NCBI RefSeq assembly: GCF_002102345.1
Contig: NZ_LQPP01000025.1
Span: 1 to 64,000, forward strand
Reading direction: 5' to 3'
Length of the DNA: 64,000 bases
Source of the DNA: Mycolicibacterium peregrinum
Lineage (GTDB): Bacteria > Actinomycetota > Actinomycetes > Mycobacteriales > Mycobacteriaceae
The notes under the pieces are model-generated. The model was not told the DNA's origin, did not search any database, and worked only from the letters and a program-made list of their open reading frames with translations. Positions 9,933 to 16,647 of the stretch are shown here, piece by piece. The first letter of the stretch is position 1, and each line of letters begins with the position of its first letter. A program made the translations under genes and the position numbers.

Positions 9933-10491
9933 TCGCGGAGAACACCCGCTCGAACAGGTCGGTCAGTTGGTCGGTGTCGGAGTCGGTCAGACCGGGACTA
10001 CGCATCACCCGGCGCATCAGTAGGACACCGCTCATCACCGACAGCATGGCGTCGGCACGAAGCTGACGGTCGGGCCCGGACAGCTGGCCTGCCAACCGCC
10101 GGCCGACGTGGCGCGCGATCGCGTCGCGCACGATGTTCACGGCAACCGGGTTGGAGACCGAGCGGAGCATGATCAAGAACGGCTCCAGCGGGTCGGCATC
10201 CGGGTCGGAGCGTTCGGTCAGTGCGGCGGCAGCGTCGCGCGCGAGGGCGTGTGGTTCCTCGGCAACGATCGTCGGTGGCGCGAAAGAGGTTTCGACCGCC
10301 TCGGCGAACAACTGCTCCTTGGACCCGAAGTAACGGTTCACCAGCATTGCGGTTACCCCGGCGTCCCGCGCGATCTCCCGAACGCCGACGCCGTCATACC
10401 CGGACAGCGCAAAGTGGCGGATCGCCGATTGCAGGATCGCCTCGCGGGTGGCCGCAGCGTTGCGTGTTCGGGAGGAACCCATGCCGACCAC
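9916..10491 (-). CDS. TetR-family regulator of the divergent SDR operon
   Basis: The 191-residue protein has an N-terminal HTH with VREIARDAGVTAMLVNRYF, then a helical effector domain. The ATG at 10491 or the internal ATG at 10482 (MGSSRTRN) could be the start. It is transcribed away from a short-chain dehydrogenase gene, and the 76-bp space between them holds a 41-bp two-fold symmetric operator, so autoregulation plus repression of the SDR operon is the likely job. Ligand unknown. Confidence 0.87.
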   Translation of the reverse strand: MVGMGSSRTRNAAATREAILQSAIRHFALSGYDGVGVREIARDAGVTAMLVNRYFGSKEQLFAEAVETSFAPPTIVAEEPHALARDAAAALTERSDPDADPLEPFLIMLRSVSNPVAVNIVRDAIARHVGRRLAGQLSGPDRQLRADAMLSVMSGVLLMRRVMRSPGLTDSDTDQLTDLFERVFSAIIESA

Positions 10492-10513
10492 GCTAGGGAA
10501 TATCCGGGCACAA

Positions 10514-10554
10514 GTCTACGTATGTATACCTATCGGATGTATACGACTGTAGAC
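10514..10554. promoter_or_regulatory. 41-bp palindromic operator between the TetR and SDR genes
   Basis: Four half-sites are arranged symmetrically around position 10534: GTCTAC (10514-10519), GTATAC (10524-10529), GTATAC (10539-10544) and GTAGAC (10549-10554). The outer and inner arms have identical spacing on both sides. The site sits between divergent starts at 10491 and 10568, the standard place for a TetR operator. Confidence 0.8.
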
Positions 10555-10567
10555 ATAGGAGTGGGTC

Positions 10568-11359
10568 ATGGACCTGGGTCTGTCGGTCAAGCGCGCACTG
10601 GTCACCGGATCGAGCACGGGGCTCGGGCAGGCCATCGCCCAAACGCTTGCCGCCGAGGGTGCTTCCGTCGTGGTCCACGGACGCGACGCATCACGTACCC
10701 GGGCTGTCGCCAACGGTATTCGAGCCGGCGGTGGCGACGCGGAACCCGTCACGGGCGACCTGGCCACCGACGCCGGCGCCGACGCAGTTGCCGCGATTGC
10801 GGGTGACGTCGACATCCTCGTCAACAACGCCGGGTACTACGACGGGCTCGGGTGGCCCGAACTCACAGCAGAGCTGTGGACGCAGATCTACCAGGTCAAC
10901 GTCGTGTCCGGGGTGCGCATGATCGAGCGGCTGGTGCCCGGGATGCGGCGGCGCGGCTGGGGCCGCATCATCCAGATCGGTGGCGGGCTCGCGATCCAGC
11001 CCGCCGCCGGGCAGCCGCATTACAACGCGACACTCGCAGCCCGGCACAACCTCACGGTGTCGCTGGCCCGCGAACTCGCCGGGACAGGTGTCACGTCCAA
11101 CATCGTTGCGCCAGGGGCCATCCTGACCGAACCCGTGCGGGACATGGCCGTCCGTGCCGCGGCAGTACACGGCTGGGGCCCGGCGTGGGAGGACATCGAG
11201 AGCGCTGCCGCCACCGAATGGTTTCCCAATGATGTCGGCAGGTTCGGCCGCCCGGAGGAAATCGCTTCCGCGGTCGCGTTTTTGGCCAGTGTTCATGCCG
11301 GCTATATCAGCGGCGCCGATCTGCGCGTCGACGGCGGGACTGTCCGCAGCGTCGCCTGA
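10568..11359 (+). CDS. Short-chain dehydrogenase/reductase-fold protein lacking the usual catalytic Ser and Lys
   Basis: The 263-residue protein has the SDR cofactor motif TGSSTGLGQAIA, the NNAG motif in ILVNNAGYY, and a C-terminus ending in GADLRVDGGTVRS. In the active site the expected Y-x-x-x-K reads Y152-N-A-T-L156, with a CTC leucine codon where lysine belongs. The catalytic serine region reads QIGGGLA (G138-G140) instead of the usual ISS. Either it has a different chemistry or it is catalytically impaired. It is first in a probable operon under the 41-bp operator. Confidence 0.85.
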   Translation: MDLGLSVKRALVTGSSTGLGQAIAQTLAAEGASVVVHGRDASRTRAVANGIRAGGGDAEPVTGDLATDAGADAVAAIAGDVDILVNNAGYYDGLGWPELTAELWTQIYQVNVVSGVRMIERLVPGMRRRGWGRIIQIGGGLAIQPAAGQPHYNATLAARHNLTVSLARELAGTGVTSNIVAPGAILTEPVRDMAVRAAAVHGWGPAWEDIESAAATEWFPNDVGRFGRPEEIASAVAFLASVHAGYISGADLRVDGGTVRSVA

Positions 11360-11405
11360 ACCATTGCTCCACCTCAGATATCTCAACCGAAAGTAGGTAA
11401 CCGCA

Positions 11406-12272
11406 ATGTCGTACGTATTTCTCGTTTCCGGCGCGTCCCGCGGTCTGGGCCGCGCGATCGTCGAGGCCGCCTTGGGGGCGGGGCACCGGGTCGTCGCCGG
11501 CGTCCGCTCCTCCACCGCGCTGTCCGAACTCGCCAGAACCCAGCCGGACCGGCTCGCCGTCGTCGAGCTCGACGTGACCGACGACGACCAGGTGCGGGCG
11601 GCTGTGGCCACCGCAGTCGAGCGGTTCGGCCGGCTCGACGTATTGGTCAACAACGCGGGCTACGCGAACATGGCCGCCATCGAAGACTTCGACTTCGATG
11701 ACTTCCGTACCCAGATCGACGCCAACTTCTTCGGCGTCGTCCGACTCACCCAAGCCGCACTGCCCGTCATGCGGGCCCAGCGCACCGGCCACATCATCCA
11801 GATCTCCTCGGTGGGCGGGCGGCTCGTGCGCGCCGGCCTGGGCGCCTACCAGTCGGCCAAGTGGGCAGTCACCGGATTCTCCGGCGTGCTCGCCCAGGAA
11901 GTAGGTCCTCTCGGCATCAACGTCACCGTTCTGGAACCCGGTGGAATGCGCACTGATTGGGCGGGGTCGTCGATGCGGGTCGCCGCGGTCCGCGAGGAGT
12001 ACGCCGCCACCGTCGGTGCGTCGATCACCCAAAGCACTCCGGAGAACCTCGGGGCCAGCGACCCCGCCAAGGTGGCCGAACTGGTCGTCAACATCGCCGA
12101 GATGAGTGATCCCCCGGCGAGGTTGCTCGTCGGGCCCGATGCCTACCGCTACGCGACTGCAGCCGGGCGCGACCTGCTGGCCGACGACGAGAAGTGGGAG
12201 GCCCTGAGCCTTTCCACCGCAGCCGATGACGTCACCGCCGATCAGGTCGATCCGCTGGGAGCCGCCAAATGA
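11406..12272 (+). CDS. Short-chain dehydrogenase/reductase
   Basis: The 288-residue classical-type SDR has the NAD(P) motif SGASRGLGRAIV, NNAG in VLVNNAGYAN, catalytic serines in QISSVGG, and Y-x-x-x-K in AYQSAKWAVTG. It follows the first SDR by 46 bp in the same direction, and its stop codon overlaps an ATG (ATGA) of the truncated aldo/keto reductase. All residues needed for catalysis are present, unlike the neighbouring SDR. Substrate unknown. Confidence 0.9.
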   Translation: MSYVFLVSGASRGLGRAIVEAALGAGHRVVAGVRSSTALSELARTQPDRLAVVELDVTDDDQVRAAVATAVERFGRLDVLVNNAGYANMAAIEDFDFDDFRTQIDANFFGVVRLTQAALPVMRAQRTGHIIQISSVGGRLVRAGLGAYQSAKWAVTGFSGVLAQEVGPLGINVTVLEPGGMRTDWAGSSMRVAAVREEYAATVGASITQSTPENLGASDPAKVAELVVNIAEMSDPPARLLVGPDAYRYATAAGRDLLADDEKWEALSLSTAADDVTADQVDPLGAAK

Positions 12273-12333
12273 GAACAACCATCGGGCATTCCGATCTGAC
12301 GGTGCGTTCGATCGGCCTGGGCTGCATGGTCCG
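12269..12333 (+). pseudogene. Aldo/keto reductase, only the first ~21 codons remain
   Basis: An ATG overlapping the SDR stop starts MRTTIGHSDLTVRSIGLGCM, a clear match to aldo/keto reductase N-termini of the form R-x-L-G-x-S-x-L-x-V-x-x-I-G-L-G-C-M. From about 12334 the sequence is instead the 3' end of the Prim-PolC gene on the other strand, and the frame stops at 12421. The rest of the reductase is absent from the window. This marks a deletion or recombination junction at the edge of the SDR operon. Confidence 0.75.
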
Positions 12334-13377
12334 CTACTTCGGATTGCCGTTCTCGTCCCAGTTCTCGGCCACCTTCTTGCTGGGCTGCACCCGCGGCGGC
12401 TCACCTGGCATCTTGGGATAGCTCGGCGGGTACGGCAGGTCACCGAGACCGCGCTCCTCGTCGGCGGCCACCAGGTCCAACAGTGGTTGTAACGACTGTT
12501 TCTTCTTGTCGATGTCCGCCCAGGGATCCTCGCGTCCGGCAAGGAAATCCGGCACCGTGGCGATCGTGTAGTCGTCGGGGTTGGCGGTGCGAAGTTCGTC
12601 CCAGGACAGCGGGGTGGAGACGGTCGCGATCGGAGTCTTTCGGGCCGAATAGGGCGAGGCGAACGTGCGGTCGCGGGCGTTCTGGTTGTAGTCGATGAAC
12701 AGCCGCTCGCCGCGCTCTTCCTTCCACCACGACGTGGTCACCGCATCGGGGGCGCGTCGTTCCACCTCACGGGCCAGCGCGATTCCGGCGCGGCGCACCG
12801 CGATGAAATCCCAGTCGGTCTCGATCCGCAGGAAGATGTGCACGCCGCGACCGCCCGAGGTTTTGGGATAGCCGACCAGGCCCAGCTCGTCGAGCAGCGG
12901 CTTGAGCACATCGCAGGCCACCGCGGCGGCCTCGGCGAACCCCGTGCCCGGCTGCGGGTCGAGGTCGATGCGTAGCTCGTCGGGATGTTCGGTGTCGGGG
13001 CAGCGAACCTGCCAGGGGTGCAACGTGATCGTGCCCATCTGCGCGGCCCACGCGATCGACGCCGGGTGGGTCACCTTGAGCGCGTCGGCGGTGCGGCCGG
13101 ACGGGAAGGTGACGACGCAGGTCTCCAGGTATTCGGGATGCTTCTGCGGCACCCGCTTCTGGTAGATCTCCTCCCCCTCGATGCCGTCGGGGAACCGCTG
13201 CAGATGCGTGGGCCGGTCTTTCAACAGCGTGACCATACGGTCGGCGACGGACAGGTAGTACTCCATCAGCTTGCCCTTGGTGCCGTCCTTGCCGAGCTTC
13301 GGGTAGTACACCTTGTCCGGGTTGGTGAACCGGACCTTGATCCCGTCGACGTCGAGTTCGGTTGCTGGGGTTGCCAT
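12334..13377 (-). CDS. LigD-type polymerase domain protein, Prim-PolC (Rv3730c-like)
   Basis: The 347-residue stand-alone archaeo-eukaryotic primase-type polymerase matches the Rv3730c family, reported with LigC in mycobacterial base-excision repair gap filling. The metal-binding acidic pair is in ELRIDLDPQPG, the conserved GGRGVHIFLRI follows, and the third acidic residue is in RLFIDYNQN. It starts 1 bp after the ligC stop, so the two are surely co-transcribed. Polymerase and ligase on separate proteins, rather than fused as in LigD, is the typical LigC/Prim-PolC arrangement. Confidence 0.9.
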   Translation of the reverse strand: MATPATELDVDGIKVRFTNPDKVYYPKLGKDGTKGKLMEYYLSVADRMVTLLKDRPTHLQRFPDGIEGEEIYQKRVPQKHPEYLETCVVTFPSGRTADALKVTHPASIAWAAQMGTITLHPWQVRCPDTEHPDELRIDLDPQPGTGFAEAAAVACDVLKPLLDELGLVGYPKTSGGRGVHIFLRIETDWDFIAVRRAGIALAREVERRAPDAVTTSWWKEERGERLFIDYNQNARDRTFASPYSARKTPIATVSTPLSWDELRTANPDDYTIATVPDFLAGREDPWADIDKKKQSLQPLLDLVAADEERGLGDLPYPPSYPKMPGEPPRVQPSKKVAENWDENGNPK

Positions 13378-13378
13378 G

Positions 13379-14437
13379 TCAGCTCTCCTTCGCGAGGACG
13401 TCGTAGAGGTCGTAGTTCAGCGGCACATCGAGCTGGTCGAACGTGCAGCTCGACGGTTCCCGGTCCGGGCGCCAGCGCATGAACTTCACCGCATGCCGGA
13501 AACGGCGACCGTTCTCGGTGTTGCCCTCCATCTGGTCATAGGCCACCTCGCACACGCGCTCCGGGCGCACCGGGATCCAGCGCTTGTCGGCGGCCGAGTT
13601 CCAGCGGCTGGGGTCGCCCTCGCGGACTTCGTCGCCCTCCCGCAGCGGCTCCAGGTCAGCCAGCAGTTTGATCCGGTCCTTGACGCTGAACGAGGCTGCG
13701 CCACCGACCATCTGCAGCTCACCGTCGGACCGATAGAGGCCGAGCAGGATCGAGCCGACACCCTCCCCGCTCTTGTGGATGCGGTAACCGATGGCCACAC
13801 AGTCGGCGTCGCGGTGATGCTTGATCTTCACCATCTCCCGCTTGCCCGGCAGATACGGGCCGTCGAGCTTCTTGGCGATCACCCCGTCCAGCCCGGCGCC
13901 CTCGAAAGTCTGCAACCACTGCGCACCGAGTTCGGGATCCGTGGTGGTCCGCGTGACATGGCACCACTTCTTGGACGTGACGGCCTCGATCAATTCCTCC
14001 CGGCGCACCCGGAACGGCTCGGCGAGCAACGACCGGTCACCGGTGGCCAGCGCGTCGAATCCGATGAAATGTGCCGGTGTCTGTTCGGCGAGCATCCGCA
14101 CCCGCGACTCGGCGGGGTGGATGCGCTGCGACAGGGACTCCCAGTCCAGACGGACCCGGCCGTCGATCTCGCGGGGCACCACCACCTCACCGTCGAGGAC
14201 ACAGCGGTCGGCGAGTTCGTCACGCAGAGCGTCGAGTAGTTCAGGGAAATAACGCCCGAGTTCCTTTCCGCTGCGAGACTGCAACACCACCTCGTCGCCG
14301 TCCCGGAAGGCCAGCGCACGGAAGCCGTCCCATTTCGGCTCGTAAGACCACACCCCGGCCTCATCGGGCACTTTCACCTGGGCTTTGGCGAGCATCGGTT
14401 CGATCGGCGGCACTACGGGTAGGTCCACGGGCTCCAT
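13379..14437 (-). CDS. ligC: ATP-dependent DNA ligase LigC (copy 1)
   Basis: The 352-residue ligase seals nicks using ATP. The adenylated lysine is K35 in YEPKWDGFRAL (motif I). Further motifs are LDGEVVVP (III), DGVIAKKLDGPY (IV) and REMVKIKH (V). An OB-fold follows to about residue 345. Length matches Rv3731 (LigC). It is first in the two-gene operon with Prim-PolC and is divergent from a second ligC-like gene 216 bp away, an arrangement also known in M. smegmatis. Confidence 0.94.
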   Translation of the reverse strand: MEPVDLPVVPPIEPMLAKAQVKVPDEAGVWSYEPKWDGFRALAFRDGDEVVLQSRSGKELGRYFPELLDALRDELADRCVLDGEVVVPREIDGRVRLDWESLSQRIHPAESRVRMLAEQTPAHFIGFDALATGDRSLLAEPFRVRREELIEAVTSKKWCHVTRTTTDPELGAQWLQTFEGAGLDGVIAKKLDGPYLPGKREMVKIKHHRDADCVAIGYRIHKSGEGVGSILLGLYRSDGELQMVGGAASFSVKDRIKLLADLEPLREGDEVREGDPSRWNSAADKRWIPVRPERVCEVAYDQMEGNTENGRRFRHAVKFMRWRPDREPSSCTFDQLDVPLNYDLYDVLAKES

Positions 14438-14653
14438 CCTGGTTCATGGGGGCGTCACGGATCTAGACCGCCGCGCCGCGGCGAATTCATCGCGGACACC
14501 GGCGGCGGGTGGGACCAGCCGTGCTCTGCTTGACGCATACCCGATGAGGCCGCCTGAAACCCAGTACTCCCGCTCTTGTCTCGCGGCTCGGCCGGACTGT
14601 GTCGCGCATACTGAGTAGCCACAAACCACCCAATCCACACCAGGTCCGGACCC

Positions 14654-15727
14654 ATGTTGCTACCCGTGATGCCGCCCGTCTCACCGATGCTGGCCAAGCC
14701 CGCAACGGCGATTCCACCGGATGCGTTCTACGAACCGAAGTGGGACGGCTTCCGGGCGTTGGTGTTCCGCGACAGCGACGAGGTCGAGTTGGGCAGCCGT
14801 AACGAGCGGCCGATGACCCGGTACTTCCCCGAACTGATCGAGGCCGCGAAAGCCGAGCTCCCACCGCGGTGTGTCATCGACGGCGAGATCGTCCTGCCGA
14901 CCGAGCAAGGCCTGGACTTCGAGGCACTCCAACTGCGTCTGCACCCCGCGGCTTCCCGGGTGCGTCTGTTGGCCGAACAGACCCCGGCCAGCTTCATCGC
15001 CTTCGACCTGCTCGCCCTCGGAGACGACGACTTCACTGGCCGACCGTTCAGTGAACGCCGCGCCGCTCTGGTCGGCGCGCTGGGTTCCGGCCCCGCCTTT
15101 CACGTCACCCCGGCCACCACCGACATCGCGACCGCACGGCGCTGGTTCGACGAATTCGAGGGAGCCGGGCTCGACGGATTGATCGCCAAACCCCTGACGC
15201 TCACCTATCAGCCCGACAAACGGGTCATGGTGAAGATCAAGCACCAGCGGACCGCCGACTGCGTGGTCGCCGGCTATCGGCTCCACAAGTCGGGGCCGGA
15301 TGCGATCGGCTCGCTGCTGCTGGGGCTCTACACCGATGACGGCGAGCTGGCATCTGTCGGCGTCATCGGTGCCTTCCCGATGGCGCGACGCCGGACGCTG
15401 TTCACCGAATTACAGCCCCTGGTAACCAGTTTCGAGAACCATCCGTGGAACTGGGCCGCCCAGGTGGCCGCCGACCCGGACCTCGCGCGGAGATACGGCG
15501 GCGGCTCACGGTGGAACGCAGGCAAGGACCTGTCCTTCGTGCCGTTGCGACCCGAGTGCGTCGTGGAGGTCCGCTACGACCACATGGAGGGGAGGCGCTT
15601 CCGGCACACTGCCCAGTTCAACCGCTGGCGGCCCGACCGGGAGCCACGCTCGTGCACCTATGACCAGCTGGAGCAGCCGGTTACCTTCGGGCTCAACGAC
15701 ATCGTCCCGGGCCTGCTCCCCCGCTAG
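14654..15727 (+). CDS. ATP-dependent DNA ligase, LigC2-type paralog
   Basis: The 357-residue paralog of LigC has the adenylation motif YEPKWDGFRAL with K29, then IDGEIVLP, DGLIAKPLTLTY and KRVMVKIKHQ. The OB-fold C-terminus FRHTAQFNRWRPDREPRSCTYDQL closely parallels that of copy 1. It is divergent from ligC and has no polymerase partner of its own. The stop overlaps the convergent downstream gene by 4 bp. The intervening 216 bp must hold both promoters; I saw no distinctive site there. Confidence 0.92.
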   Translation: MLLPVMPPVSPMLAKPATAIPPDAFYEPKWDGFRALVFRDSDEVELGSRNERPMTRYFPELIEAAKAELPPRCVIDGEIVLPTEQGLDFEALQLRLHPAASRVRLLAEQTPASFIAFDLLALGDDDFTGRPFSERRAALVGALGSGPAFHVTPATTDIATARRWFDEFEGAGLDGLIAKPLTLTYQPDKRVMVKIKHQRTADCVVAGYRLHKSGPDAIGSLLLGLYTDDGELASVGVIGAFPMARRRTLFTELQPLVTSFENHPWNWAAQVAADPDLARRYGGGSRWNAGKDLSFVPLRPECVVEVRYDHMEGRRFRHTAQFNRWRPDREPRSCTYDQLEQPVTFGLNDIVPGLLPR

Positions 15728-16578
15728 GGGTGGTCCGCCGGCTGCAGCCAGGTGGCGAGATTACGCACGTAATCCTTGAACACGCCCAGACGGGACGGAT
15801 CGGCCCCGATCTGCCAGCCGGGCCGATCGGTGACGAACGAAGGCGCCCCATGCGCCAGATCCCAGTTGTAGTCGGCGAAGTGGTGGAAGGTCGACTCGGC
15901 AACGGCCCGCCCCATCGGTCTGCCCTCCGGCGTGCGCTCACCGTCGAGTGCCACCGCGAGATTGAACTGTCTGCCGGTCGCGGTGCTGCGGCCCCGAGCC
16001 ACCACCGTCGCGAACGGCCCCCGGGCCGAGACCGCACCCTCATGCGGGTGCGCCGGAAACCACTCGATGCGTCCGGTGGCAGTCCTGGAGGTGCGCAGCA
16101 GCTGGTGCACCGGCTCCTCGGCGAGCACCGGCTGGTAGTCGCCGTTGGCGCCCGAGTGATAGTTGGGCCACGAGATGTCCGGACTGTCCTGGTCGTCGCA
16201 TCGCGGCTGCGGGTCCAAGCTGGCGTCGTGAAAATCGTTGACCTGACCCAACGAGCCGAGTCCTTTCAGGCAGCTGCCCAGGTCCTGATGATCACGAGCG
16301 GTGAGCACCCCGCCGCCGAGTCCGCGGAACCGGCCGACCGCCGCGCATTCGTCGGGCGTCAGACCATTGCCCACGTCGACAGCCATCAACCACAGCTGGT
16401 CGAACCCGAGCTGGTCGAGATGGCTGAGCACCGGATCCTGCCTGGCATGATCAGTCCGGTTACGGGCCAGCACCTCGTGGCCGTCCGCGCGCAGCTCAGC
16501 CGCCAGCATCGAGAATCGGCCGACATCCCAGTCGTCGGGATTCTCCGTGATCGTGGTCTGCAACAAAATCGTCGCCAT
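15724..16578 (-). CDS. Hypothetical protein, ThuA/class I glutamine-amidotransferase-like fold
   Basis: The 284-residue protein has a ThuA-like pattern: an N-terminal beta strand ATILLQTT, a middle VDVGNGLTPDECAAVGRFRGLGGG segment reminiscent of the LT-x-x-Q...GGG region, and a late HFADYNWD segment. No signal peptide is evident. It overlaps the ligC2-type gene by 4 bp at convergent 3' ends. I do not recognise a specific function, and the fold assignment is tentative. Confidence 0.6.
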   Translation of the reverse strand: MATILLQTTITENPDDWDVGRFSMLAAELRADGHEVLARNRTDHARQDPVLSHLDQLGFDQLWLMAVDVGNGLTPDECAAVGRFRGLGGGVLTARDHQDLGSCLKGLGSLGQVNDFHDASLDPQPRCDDQDSPDISWPNYHSGANGDYQPVLAEEPVHQLLRTSRTATGRIEWFPAHPHEGAVSARGPFATVVARGRSTATGRQFNLAVALDGERTPEGRPMGRAVAESTFHHFADYNWDLAHGAPSFVTDRPGWQIGADPSRLGVFKDYVRNLATWLQPADHP

Positions 16579-16647
16579 TTGCCGAGTCTCGGCGCTGCAA
16601 GGGCCCTCGGGACCCTTGAAAACCCGTGGTCTTGGAGAGAGTGTGGT

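Noticed and set aside
14438-14653. A short coding gene between the two ligC genes
   Set aside because: Frames here are short and lack a ribosome site; the space is better read as a divergent promoter region.
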